DNA of 64,000 nt from Flavobacterium croceum DSM 17960 (GTDB lineage: Bacteria > Bacteroidota > Bacteroidia > Flavobacteriales > Flavobacteriaceae), in the NCBI RefSeq assembly GCF_002917885.1, contig NZ_PQNY01000008.1, positions 62,001 to 126,000 on the forward strand, written 5' to 3'. Position numbers and translations under genes: made by a program. Shown here in pieces: positions 35,831-45,030 of this stretch (position 1 is its first letter; every line of letters starts with the position of its first letter). Below the pieces are notes generated by a model. That model was not told where the DNA came from. It saw only the letters and a program-made list of their open reading frames with translations, and searched no databases.

Positions 35831-36367
35831 ATGGTTTACAAGTTTAGAGTTATTCTCGACACAGAGGAAGACATCTTTAGAGATATTGCTATACAAAGTC
35901 AAGATACCCTAGAAGATTTACACAACACAATAGTAAATGCTTTTGGGTTTGATGGTAAAGAAATTGCCTCTTTTTATACTTGCGATGACAACTGGAATCA
36001 AGAAGATGAAATTTCGCTTTTTGACACTGGCGATGTACCTGGCGAACAGCGCACTATGGCAGACTTTGTACTCGAAGATATTTTGTATGAAGAGCAAACC
36101 AAAATTATTTACGTATACGATTTTATAAGTATGTGGACATTTTTGGTAGAACTTGCCGCTATAGAACCCGAAGTTGCTGGAGAGAGCTACCCTGCCCTAT
36201 TGTATTCGCATGGTGAAATGCCAGAAAATGCACCCGAAAAAGAATTTGATGCCGAAGACGACCATTTTCACAGTGAATTTGAAGATGATTTTGATGAAGA
36301 CGATTTTGATATGTTTGACGGCGATGATAGTTTTGAAGATTTCGGATTTGAAGAAAACTGGAATTAA
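35831..36367 (+). CDS. pRiA4b ORF-3-like (IS1096 passenger TnpR-type) protein
   Basis: A 178-residue protein. The first 130 residues match the pRiA4b ORF-3 family (PF07929): FRVILDTEEDIFRDIAIQ, then TLEDLHNTIVNAFGFDGKE and SFYTCDDNWNQEDEISL. The last 45 residues are extremely acidic (runs of Asp and Glu with Phe), a tail often seen in Bacteroidota members. The family name comes from mobile elements, yet no transposase or repeats are near, so this is a resident gene. Function unknown. It is followed 49 bases later by the nucleoid-associated protein gene. Confidence 0.8.
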   Translation: MVYKFRVILDTEEDIFRDIAIQSQDTLEDLHNTIVNAFGFDGKEIASFYTCDDNWNQEDEISLFDTGDVPGEQRTMADFVLEDILYEEQTKIIYVYDFISMWTFLVELAAIEPEVAGESYPALLYSHGEMPENAPEKEFDAEDDHFHSEFEDDFDEDDFDMFDGDDSFEDFGFEENWN

Positions 36368-36416
36368 CACAACACACAAACTTATTTACACCAACAACTT
36401 TACATTTTTTATATAG

Positions 36417-37475
36417 ATGATTAATTTATTTAATGCACACATAGAATCGCTATCGATACACCGCGTAGGGAACAAAAGTAGAAACGAAGCCCTATTCTTA
36501 TCGGGGCAACCCTACCCGCTTCAAGACGAAATTACCCCATTGCTTAAAGAATTTTTCTTTAAACCTTTTAGAGATAAAGAAGAAAACTATTTTCAATTTG
36601 CTCACGATGTAGATTTGGAATACAATGAAATGTATATGTATGCCCAAGAAATTTTTACAAACCCAAGTAATATTCATGAGGTATCCAAAAAAATTACAAC
36701 ACATTTATACGAGCAATCCAACCATCCGCACATTAAAAACGGAGAAGTGTATGTAACCTATCTTACACACATAACCATAGATAATAACCCTGTAGATGCT
36801 ATTGGAATTTTTAAAAGCGAATTAAAAACCGATTTCTTACAATTTGAAGAAAAAGAAAGCCACCTCGAAATGATACTCCAACAAGGTATCAATTTAAACC
36901 GATTGGACAAAGGTTGCATTATCTTTAATTTTAAAAAAGAAGAAGGATATAAAATACTTACCGTAGATAGTAACAAGTACGATGCGCGCTATTGGCTTGA
37001 ACATTTTCTATCTGTAGATGCTTTTATCGACGAAAACTACATGACAAAAAAATATTTAAAATTTTGTCAAGATTTTGCCAAAGATGTAGTACTACCTGCC
37101 GAAGACAAGCGCGAAGAAGTGTTGTTTATGAACCGTGCTATAAACCATTTTGCAAAAAATGACGAGTTTGAAGAAACTAAATTTTTGAACGAAGTGATAG
37201 ACAACCCCGATTTGATACCCGAATTTAAAAACTACAAAGTAGACAAAGGTGAAAAATACAGCATAGAAGATGTAACCAATTTCCCGATTGCCAATGCCGC
37301 CGTTACCGATGCACGTAGAAAAATAAAAAACACCATCAATTTAGACACCAATATTCAAATAAAACTCGACTTTGTAAACCCCGAAAGCGCCGAAAAATTT
37401 GTAGAAAAAGGCTGGGACGAAGAAAAGCAAATGTACTATTATTTGGTTTATTTTAATAAAGAACAAAAATCGTAA
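36417..37475 (+). CDS. Nucleoid-associated protein (YejK/NdpA family)
   Basis: A 352-residue protein of PF04245. Visible signatures are the opening FNAHIESLSIHRVGNK, FAHDVDLEYNEMY, the EVYVTYLTHITIDNNPVDAIGIFKSE stretch and DARYWLEHFLSVD. Proteobacterial relatives bind the nucleoid; in Bacteroidota the role is not well studied. It lies 49 bases after the pRiA4b-type gene, in the same direction, and has its own terminator. Cytoplasmic, no membrane segment. Confidence 0.88.
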   Translation: MINLFNAHIESLSIHRVGNKSRNEALFLSGQPYPLQDEITPLLKEFFFKPFRDKEENYFQFAHDVDLEYNEMYMYAQEIFTNPSNIHEVSKKITTHLYEQSNHPHIKNGEVYVTYLTHITIDNNPVDAIGIFKSELKTDFLQFEEKESHLEMILQQGINLNRLDKGCIIFNFKKEEGYKILTVDSNKYDARYWLEHFLSVDAFIDENYMTKKYLKFCQDFAKDVVLPAEDKREEVLFMNRAINHFAKNDEFEETKFLNEVIDNPDLIPEFKNYKVDKGEKYSIEDVTNFPIANAAVTDARRKIKNTINLDTNIQIKLDFVNPESAEKFVEKGWDEEKQMYYYLVYFNKEQKS

Positions 37476-37485
37476 ACAATACCTG

Positions 37486-37517
37486 CGGTTGCCTCACACA
37501 AAGGCAACCGTTTTTTT
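37486..37517 (+). terminator. Terminator of the nucleoid-associated protein gene
   Basis: CGGTTGCCT (37486-37494) pairs with AGGCAACCG (37502-37510), followed by seven T residues. Confidence 0.9.
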
Positions 37518-37553
37518 ATGCTCAACATGGCGCAATACACTACCCTACTTGTA

Positions 37554-37801
37554 GCAAAACGCCTTTTGTAGTAAAAGACTACATACTATACAATGTTTTG
37601 CTATCAAACAGTAATGTTTATAGTGTATAGTATACAGCATTATAATTAAAAGTATATCGTGTAATACTACACAAAACATAGTATTTTACTACTTTCTATT
37701 GGTTGTTTTAGCCAATACTATATGGCGTTTTGCATAACTATACACCGTGTTTTACTATACAGCTTAATGTTTTATACTATGCAGTATACAGTATAACTAT
37801 T
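37554..37801. repeat. Nested inverted-repeat region in a 544-base gene-free stretch
   Basis: No gene lies between 37476 and 38019. Three arms nest in order: GCAAAACGCC (37554-37563) with GGCGTTTTGC (37724-37733), GTAGTAAAA (37568-37576) with TTTTACTAC (37684-37692), and ATGTTTTG (37593-37600) with CAAAACAT (37672-37679). ACTATACA occurs at 37585, 37737 and 37754, each soon followed by TGTTTT, with one inverted copy at 37624-37631. The rest, to 38019, is A/T-rich with a TAACTTTA at 38008-38015 directly before the next gene. Confidence 0.6.
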
Positions 37802-38019
37802 CATTCTAATGGTAAAACTAAATTGTTTTGCGCAGCATATTGTTTATAAAAAACACGAAGGTAATTTTTGGTATAATAAAAACCCAAACTAAAATATCTA
37901 GAAAGCTTCAAAGGTAAAATGCTCAAAATATGCATTAATAATGAGTGTTTTTTATGTTAAAATTAGCTTAAAACAAAATATTAATTTTAAATAATTTAAA
38001 GATTTAGTAACTTTATCAA

Positions 38020-41000
38020 ATGAAAAAATACCTCATATTTAATTTTGTTTTTTTACTATTTAACCATCTGGGAAATGCCCAATTTAGTAAAACACATTAT
38101 ATCCCTCCTATTTCAAACGCTATAAGTTTACAACCTCAAAATCAGTTTATCTATGTATCGTGTCCAAGTATTACTCCTATTGCTGTAGAAATTAAAGAAA
38201 TAGGCGGAACAACATTTACAGGAACTGTAAGTAGAGACAACCCTTTGGTATATGATATTGGTTTTGGGCAAAACACCCAGCTTATGGTAAGCGATAGTAA
38301 TGCAGGGTCTGTATACAATAACAAAGGCTATATTGTACAAGCCAGCGATTTGATATATGTAACGGTAAGGCTTGTAGCAACACCTCAACGTTATCAAGCT
38401 GGAGGCTTAGTTTCCAAAGGTATTGCATCTTTGGGTAAACAGTTTCGCGTAGGGGCTATGGTAAACACACTCATTGCGAGTACAAGTAGCATACATTATA
38501 CATTTGCCTCGATATTGGCAACCGAAAATAATACTACAGTTTCTTTCTCTGATATTAAACCAGGCGTTACCATAAAAAACTTAGAATCGTTTGGAAATAG
38601 TATTCCAAATATTACACTCAACGCAGGCGAAAGTTATGTAATAGCCGTAAATTGTAGCAACTCTACCGCCAATAGAGATGGTTTGATAGGTGCTCTTATT
38701 GCTGCCGACAAAAACATTGTAGTTAATTGTGGCTCATTTGCAGGTTCCAATGGTAATACTTCAAACATTGATTTGGGTTTCGATCAAATTGTATCTACAG
38801 ATCGTATTGGCAATCAATACATTTTTATTAAAGGAAATGGTGTAGATGTAGTAGAAAAACCACTCATTGTAGCCCACGAAAACAATACAGCCGTTTATTT
38901 AAATGGTAATACTACTCCAACGGCAACATTAAATGCTGGAGAATATTTAGCCCTAAATGGTGCTAATTTTACCACAAACAATAATTTGTATGTAAGTACC
39001 AGCAAAAATGTATTTGCATACCAAGGTATTGGAGGTAGTAATAATCAAGCCAATCAAAATATGCACTTTTTGCCGCCTTTAAGTTGTCAAACACCAAAAA
39101 TTATTGATAACATTCCGTACATAAATTCGGTAGGTAATGACGATAGTTTTACGGGTACGGTGTGTATTGTAACCGAAACGGGTGCTACCCTAAATTTTAT
39201 TCTCAACGGTACTACTTATCCTATTACTGGTTTGCCTACAGGAATTGTTGTAAACGGGCCTTTTCCCGTAACTGGAAATCCAAATTATGTAACCTATTCT
39301 TTTGAAGGGCTTACAGGAAATATTTCTGTACTAGCAGACAAGCAAGTGTATCTTTCTTATTTTGGAACTAGCGGTGCTGCTACCTACGGAGGCTTTTATT
39401 CTGGTTTTACTTTTAAACCCGAAGTTGCATTTCAAACAGTAGATATTACCCAAACCAATTGTATACCCAATGTAAATTTAAACATAAGTTCTGTATCGGG
39501 TTTTGATACTTACCAATGGTATAAAGATGGTGCTATTATGCCTGGAGAAACCACTGCAACCTTGCATCCTACGCAACCTGGCTTATACAAAGTGAGAGCT
39601 ACATTAACCTCTTGTAACATCGATTTATATTCAGACGAAATACCCGTAAGCAAATGCCCAACAGATACCGACAACGATGGTGTAAACGATAACATAGATT
39701 TGGATTGGGATAATGATGGTATTACAAATTGTAACGAATCATTGGGCGATACCGTTATCAACATAAGTAATCCCACTGCTGGCACTATTGTAAATAGCAC
39801 ATACACAAATACATTTACAGCAAACGTAACAACTTCTACCACAGCAAGTCCAACACCTTTTGTAGGTGCTACAGATGGTAGTTTTGTAACACACATTCCT
39901 GCAGGTAAAGGCTATTTTGTTCAATACACCAACACATTTACCAATCCGTTAGCATTAGGAATTGAGTATGTATCGAGCGCAAACAGCACCGATTTGCTCA
40001 ATGCCAACGCAGAATACGAAATAAGTGTACCTACATCAACTACAATTACGGTTTTAAACCCAAACAATCAATTATTAATTGATACTAATTACGATGGCAT
40101 TTATGAAAGTGGTGTTACAGAATATTCTTCGTTTAATATTAGGTTTAGATTGAACAGTACAACGCCTCTTGCTGCTGGAACTGGAACTTTTAAGTTTTTA
40201 ACTAAAAATGTTACGTCTATCACTATTTTGCATAGAAACCTAACCGATGAACTAGACAACAAATCGACATTTAAGCTATACGCAGAATGTGTACCAAAAA
40301 ACTCTGATAACGATACAATACCCGATGCCGAAGATTATGACAGCGATAACGATGGTATTCCAGATGTGATCGAAGCAACGGGTACAAACGCTATCGTGCC
40401 ACTTGGTACCGACTCTAACCATAATGGTATTGATGATGCTTTTGGCAACGGAATAACACCACAAGATTTTGACAACGACGGCATTCCAAATTATCTAGAT
40501 TTAGATGCCGATAATGATGGAATATTTGATGCTGTAGAAGCAGGCAATACACTTAATGCAGCGAGTATTACCGGTATATCTTCTGGGCCTAACTATGGCA
40601 CAAATGGTTTAGACAACAACCTAGAAACAGCTACCGATAGTAACATAGTAAACTATACTGTAGCCGATACAGATAATGACGGTGTTTACAACTTTTTGGA
40701 ACTAGACAGCGACAACGACGCGTGTTTTGATGTTGTAGAAGCAGGTTTTACAGACGTTAATCAAAACGGATATGCAGACACCACCAGCACTACTATCAAT
40801 TCAAACGGAACCGTACCTACCACAAGTGGCTATACCCTACCTAATAGCAACTACATAATAGCCGCTCCTATTACTATTACTACACAACCTATTAATGTAA
40901 CTGTTTGCGAACTTGAAAATGCTACTTTTACTGTAGCTTCTTCCAACTCTATTGATAGTTATCAATGGCAAATTTCTACCGATAATGGTTTAACTTACAC

Positions 41001-43104
41001 TAATATTACCAATAACGCTACTTATTCTGGAGCTACAACAGCTAGTTTACAAATTACAAGTGTTACCCCTGCCATGACCAGTTATAAATACAGAGTATTT
41101 TTAAACCGAAATGGAAATAGTTGTGGTAAATACTCTCAAGATGCCATGCTTACCACCTATGCACTACCTGTTGTAAACACCCCTATTACTCTGAAACAAT
41201 GTGATGACAATACCGATGGTATTAGTGTATTTAATTTAACCCAAATCAACCCGCAAATAGCAGCAAATTATACCAATTATCAATTCTCCTATTTTACCAC
41301 ATTTGCTGGAGCCGACACCAACGATACCAATACTAAAATTACAAATGAAACAAGCTACACAACAGGTAGCACAACACTATATGTAAGGGTTGTTACTGCC
41401 AATAATTGTAAAAAAATAGTAACCTTGCAATTGCTTGTAAGTGTATCTCAAATTCCGAACACATATCATAAAACACTTACCAAATGTGATGATTATATTG
41501 ATGCAACCCAGAATAATTACGATGGTGTAGCTTCGTTTAGTTTTGCGCCATTGTTATCGGAAATTGCAGCTATGATGCCCAATTCAAATTATACAGTTAC
41601 TTTTTACCCTACTTTGCTCGACGCTCAAACCGAAACCAACGAGATAACCAACACAACAAATTTTAGAAATACTACATCTCCCAACACACAAAATATTTGG
41701 GTGAGAATTGATAGTACTATAGATAATTCTTGCTACGCCATGAAAGATTATCTCACCCTAGTAGTAGAACCAACCCCTGTAATACATAGCGTTGGAGTAA
41801 ATAATACCATTCGTCAATGCGACGATAACACCGATGGTATTTATGCATTTGACACATCTACACTAAGCAACCAAATTTTGGGCGGGCAAACTCATGTTGA
41901 TGTAAGTTATTACGATAATGGAACCTTACTTAATCCTCTACCCAACCCATACACCGTAACTACAAGTAAAACACTCACAGTAAGGCTTACCAACAATCCG
42001 TCTGTGGCTTCAGATGGGCCTTGTTATGTAGAAGGTACTATTACGTTTATTGTAGACAAAGTGCCTTTTGCACAAACCATTCCTGCTTCAACTTATGCTC
42101 TTTGCGACAATGAAGATAATCCGTTACTACAAAACGGCATTTTAACTTTTAATACCGCTACTTTACAAAGTACAATACTTGCTGGACAAACTGATATGCA
42201 AATTAGTTACATCAATTCGGCTACAGGAGCAACAATAGCAAGTCCATTTCCTCCAACATTCACCACGAGTACGACTACTATTATTGCTCGAGTATTTAAT
42301 CCGCTCAATCCAAATTGTTATGCCGAAACAACCGTATATTTCACGGTATTACCAATACCTAGAATTGATTTGAATACCAACGGAAATGATGATGAAATTG
42401 TATGCACCAATTTGTCTGCAACGAGCCCTATATACATTAATGCCGGTGTACAAAATGCCAATTTAATAAATACCTACACATACCAATGGTATCAAGATGG
42501 TATTCAAATTACAGGAGCCACCCATTATACATTACAAGTCACTACAGGAGGAAATTATAGTGTTGTTGTAACCACTAGTGCTGGGTGTAGTAGAACAAGA
42601 ACTGTAAAAGTTACAGCTTCACAAATAGCTACCGTAGAACAAATTATTATAAAAGACTTGTCAGAAAACAACAGCATTGAAGTAATTACGTCTGGTAATG
42701 GCGTTTATGTATATGCACTAGACGATATCAACGGAAATTATCAAACCTCAAGCCTCATTACCCCTGTTGATATGGGCATACACACGCTTTATGTAAAAGA
42801 TATAAACGGTTGTGGTATTGTGCAAAAAGAAGTTTACGTATTGGGCGCGCCTGCCTATTTTACCCCAAATGGAGATGGCTACAATGACTACTGGAATTTA
42901 AAAGGATTAGAACCAAATAAATACCCAAAAGCAGAGATACAAATATTTGACCGCTATGGCAAATTGCTCAAACAATTCTCTCCTTACAAAACAGGTTGGG
43001 ATGGCTATTACAATAACCAACAATTGCCTGCCGACGATTATTGGTATGCTATTAGACTCAATGACTACAGAACTGCAAAAGGGCATTTTTCTATAAAAAG
43101 ATAA
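38020..43104 (+). CDS. IgGFc-binding-like surface protein with type B T9SS sorting domain
   Basis: A 1694-residue secreted protein. A signal peptide (1-20, ending GNAQ) is followed by an IgGFc-binding-like N-terminal region (about 90-470, with NQYIFIKGNG and VFAYQGIGGSNNQANQNMHF), an Ig-like segment (YQWYKDGAIMPGETTATLHP), thrombospondin type 3-like calcium sites at about 549-570, 761-785, 816-840 and 884-905 (DxDNDGI patterns), further PKD/Ig-like modules starting LKQCDDNTDGI, and the type B C-terminal domain (from about 1611, PAYFTPNGDGYNDYWNL). Expected to be exported by T9SS and fixed at the surface. A strong terminator follows. The upstream repeat region may matter for its expression. 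Confidence 0.88.
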   Translation: MKKYLIFNFVFLLFNHLGNAQFSKTHYIPPISNAISLQPQNQFIYVSCPSITPIAVEIKEIGGTTFTGTVSRDNPLVYDIGFGQNTQLMVSDSNAGSVYNNKGYIVQASDLIYVTVRLVATPQRYQAGGLVSKGIASLGKQFRVGAMVNTLIASTSSIHYTFASILATENNTTVSFSDIKPGVTIKNLESFGNSIPNITLNAGESYVIAVNCSNSTANRDGLIGALIAADKNIVVNCGSFAGSNGNTSNIDLGFDQIVSTDRIGNQYIFIKGNGVDVVEKPLIVAHENNTAVYLNGNTTPTATLNAGEYLALNGANFTTNNNLYVSTSKNVFAYQGIGGSNNQANQNMHFLPPLSCQTPKIIDNIPYINSVGNDDSFTGTVCIVTETGATLNFILNGTTYPITGLPTGIVVNGPFPVTGNPNYVTYSFEGLTGNISVLADKQVYLSYFGTSGAATYGGFYSGFTFKPEVAFQTVDITQTNCIPNVNLNISSVSGFDTYQWYKDGAIMPGETTATLHPTQPGLYKVRATLTSCNIDLYSDEIPVSKCPTDTDNDGVNDNIDLDWDNDGITNCNESLGDTVINISNPTAGTIVNSTYTNTFTANVTTSTTASPTPFVGATDGSFVTHIPAGKGYFVQYTNTFTNPLALGIEYVSSANSTDLLNANAEYEISVPTSTTITVLNPNNQLLIDTNYDGIYESGVTEYSSFNIRFRLNSTTPLAAGTGTFKFLTKNVTSITILHRNLTDELDNKSTFKLYAECVPKNSDNDTIPDAEDYDSDNDGIPDVIEATGTNAIVPLGTDSNHNGIDDAFGNGITPQDFDNDGIPNYLDLDADNDGIFDAVEAGNTLNAASITGISSGPNYGTNGLDNNLETATDSNIVNYTVADTDNDGVYNFLELDSDNDACFDVVEAGFTDVNQNGYADTTSTTINSNGTVPTTSGYTLPNSNYIIAAPITITTQPINVTVCELENATFTVASSNSIDSYQWQISTDNGLTYTNITNNATYSGATTASLQITSVTPAMTSYKYRVFLNRNGNSCGKYSQDAMLTTYALPVVNTPITLKQCDDNTDGISVFNLTQINPQIAANYTNYQFSYFTTFAGADTNDTNTKITNETSYTTGSTTLYVRVVTANNCKKIVTLQLLVSVSQIPNTYHKTLTKCDDYIDATQNNYDGVASFSFAPLLSEIAAMMPNSNYTVTFYPTLLDAQTETNEITNTTNFRNTTSPNTQNIWVRIDSTIDNSCYAMKDYLTLVVEPTPVIHSVGVNNTIRQCDDNTDGIYAFDTSTLSNQILGGQTHVDVSYYDNGTLLNPLPNPYTVTTSKTLTVRLTNNPSVASDGPCYVEGTITFIVDKVPFAQTIPASTYALCDNEDNPLLQNGILTFNTATLQSTILAGQTDMQISYINSATGATIASPFPPTFTTSTTTIIARVFNPLNPNCYAETTVYFTVLPIPRIDLNTNGNDDEIVCTNLSATSPIYINAGVQNANLINTYTYQWYQDGIQITGATHYTLQVTTGGNYSVVVTTSAGCSRTRTVKVTASQIATVEQIIIKDLSENNSIEVITSGNGVYVYALDDINGNYQTSSLITPVDMGIHTLYVKDINGCGIVQKEVYVLGAPAYFTPNGDGYNDYWNLKGLEPNKYPKAEIQIFDRYGKLLKQFSPYKTGWDGYYNNQQLPADDYWYAIRLNDYRTAKGHFSIKR

Positions 43105-43140
43105 AAATAAAAGGGACTTTTGTTAAGTCCCTTTTATTTT
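43104..43140. terminator. Bidirectional terminator, surface protein / miaE
   Basis: A 16-base perfect stem (43104-43119 with 43125-43140, loop TTGTT) between convergent genes. Confidence 0.9.
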
Positions 43141-43143
43141 TTG

Positions 43144-43725
43144 CTATCCGTGTACGGTTTCTTTTTTACCGTAATTTTCCATAATGCTAGCTTCATAATC
43201 CAACCATTCTTTCCAACGTTTATCTACATCTACTTTTTCAGAATATTTTCGGGCAAAGCCTAAAAATGTAGTATAATGATTGGCTTCGCTTACCATTAAA
43301 TCATGGTAAAATTGTGCTAATTCTTTATCGTCTATATTGGTAGATAATACTCTAAAACGTTCGCAGCTTCGGGCTTCAATCATCGCCGCAAATAATAACC
43401 TTTCTATTAAAGCATCATTTCTGCTACCATCTTTTTTCATAAATTTTACCAAATCTCCTACATAGTCATCTTTGCGTTCTCTACCAAGCTCTAGTCCTCT
43501 TTGTTTTATAATTTCGTGAACCAATTGAAAATGCTCTATTTCTTCTTTGGCAATTTTAAGCATTTCTGTAACTAAATCTTCTTTTTCAGAATTGTTAATA
43601 ATGATATATATTGCATTTGAAGCTGCTTTTTGTTCACACCAAGCGTGGTCTGTAAGTATTTCAGAAATATTAGACTCTACAATATTTACCCAACGTGGAT
43701 CGGTAGCCAATTTTAAACCTAACAT
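43144..43725 (-). CDS. miaE: tRNA-(ms2io6A)-hydroxylase-like di-iron protein MiaE
   Basis: A 193-residue ferritin-like four-helix protein. The metal ligands are in DHAWCEQKAASNA (Glu31), EEIEHF (61-66, Glu and His), EARSCERF (117-124) and SEANHY (146-151), matching MiaE, which hydroxylates the ms2i6A modification at tRNA position 37. Usual size. The gene diverges from a glycosyltransferase gene; its promoter box is TATTTTTG on the minus strand at 43743-43750. Confidence 0.92.
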   Translation of the reverse strand: MLGLKLATDPRWVNIVESNISEILTDHAWCEQKAASNAIYIIINNSEKEDLVTEMLKIAKEEIEHFQLVHEIIKQRGLELGRERKDDYVGDLVKFMKKDGSRNDALIERLLFAAMIEARSCERFRVLSTNIDDKELAQFYHDLMVSEANHYTTFLGFARKYSEKVDVDKRWKEWLDYEASIMENYGKKETVHG

Positions 43726-43742
43726 GATTATTTATTTTAGTT

Positions 43743-43750
43743 CAAAAATA
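43743..43750 (-). promoter_or_regulatory. -7 box of miaE
   Basis: TATTTTTG on the minus strand fits TAnnTTTG, 17 bases before the miaE ATG. Confidence 0.5.
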
Positions 43751-43782
43751 CTTCATTTATCTGAAATGCTAAAAAGAAATAG

Positions 43783-43790
43783 TACTTTTG
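43783..43790 (+). promoter_or_regulatory. -7 box of the glycosyltransferase gene
   Basis: TACTTTTG fits TAnnTTTG. With a start point about seven bases later, the TTG at 43810 is the first usable start codon. Confidence 0.5.
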
Positions 43791-43809
43791 AAATACAAAA
43801 ATTACTATT

Positions 43810-45030
43810 TTGAAAAGAAAAATTCTCATTTTAAGTGCTGTTAATATTGAGCCTAATTCATCTGCTGCTGGAGGAAGAATGTTGCAATTGCTAAATCTTT
43901 TTCAAGAAATGGATTTTGAAATACATTATGCTACCACTGCTGTTAAAACTGAATTTTCGGTAAACATTCCTTATGTTTCATTTCACAACATTGTAATTAA
44001 CGATTCGAGCTTTGACAACTTTGTAGCAAATTTGAATCCTGCTGTTGTAGTTTTTGATAGATTTATGCTAGAAGAGCAATTTGGATCTAAAATATCAGAA
44101 AATTGCCCAAATGCTTTAAAAGTTTTAGATACCGAAGATTTACATAGCCTAAGGCAAGCTCGGCAAAATTGTGTTAAAACAGAAACACCTTTTACCCTAG
44201 ATACTTGGAAAAATAGCGACTATACCAAAAGAGAAATAGCTAGTATTTATAGATGTGATGTAACATTAATTATATCAGAATATGAGTATCATTGTTTAGT
44301 ACAAGATTTTAAAATACCAGAATCAATTTTATTTTACATACCCTTGTTTGCCAAAAAACAAGAAAATATAAAGAATTTTTCCGAAAGAACAGATTTTGCA
44401 TTCATTGGAAATTTTCTGCACGAACCCAACTGGGATGCCACACAACAACTTTACAAAACAATATGGCCTTCTATAAAACAAAAACTACCTCGTGCAAAAA
44501 TGAAAATTTATGGAGCCTACCCTACACAAAAAGTGCTTGAATTACATCAGCCTGGAAAAGGATTTTATATACAAGGCAGAGTAGACAATGCGCTAGAAGC
44601 TATTGCCTCTGCCAAAGTATTACTAGCACCTATTCGTTTTGGAGCAGGAATAAAAGGAAAATTACTAGATGCTATGCAAACAGGCACACCTTCTATTACC
44701 ACAAAAATTGGTGCAGAAGGCATGGAATATAAAGGTTGGAACGGATTTGTATGTGATGACAATGAAAGTTTTATTGAAAAATCAATTCTTTTATATTCCG
44801 ATGAAAAACTGTGGCATACGATGCAAGAGAAAGGATTTGAAATTATAGAAAAAAAATTAAATTCTCTATTTTTTGCAGATGCATTCAAAGAAAAAATAAA
44901 CCGTATGATTGATGATTTAGCTTACTATAGAAATGATAATTATATAGGGAAATTGCTAAACCATCATACCACAAATGCTTACTATTATATGAATAAATGG
45001 ATTGAAGAGAAAAATAAAAAGTTACAATAA
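43810..45030 (+). CDS. GT-B fold glycosyltransferase (family 4 like), TTG start
   Basis: A 406-residue glycosyltransferase. The N-terminal Rossmann half begins KILILSAVNIEPNSSAAGGR, with the glycine turn expected for a GT-B enzyme, so translation must begin at the TTG at 43810; the next Met (residue 24) would remove that motif. The C-terminal half has DFAFIGNFLHEPNWDA, then VLLAPIRFGAGIKGKLLDAM and TTKIGAEGM, the donor-sugar site of GT1/GT4 enzymes. Acceptor and donor are not predictable. Its last nine bases overlap the end of the convergent murF gene. Confidence 0.85.
   Translation: MKRKILILSAVNIEPNSSAAGGRMLQLLNLFQEMDFEIHYATTAVKTEFSVNIPYVSFHNIVINDSSFDNFVANLNPAVVVFDRFMLEEQFGSKISENCPNALKVLDTEDLHSLRQARQNCVKTETPFTLDTWKNSDYTKREIASIYRCDVTLIISEYEYHCLVQDFKIPESILFYIPLFAKKQENIKNFSERTDFAFIGNFLHEPNWDATQQLYKTIWPSIKQKLPRAKMKIYGAYPTQKVLELHQPGKGFYIQGRVDNALEAIASAKVLLAPIRFGAGIKGKLLDAMQTGTPSITTKIGAEGMEYKGWNGFVCDDNESFIEKSILLYSDEKLWHTMQEKGFEIIEKKLNSLFFADAFKEKINRMIDDLAYYRNDNYIGKLLNHHTTNAYYYMNKWIEEKNKKLQ

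Noticed and set aside
35831..36367. Mobile element passenger gene
   Set aside because: The family name suggests IS1096 or plasmid origin, but there is no transposase, inverted repeat or composition change around it.
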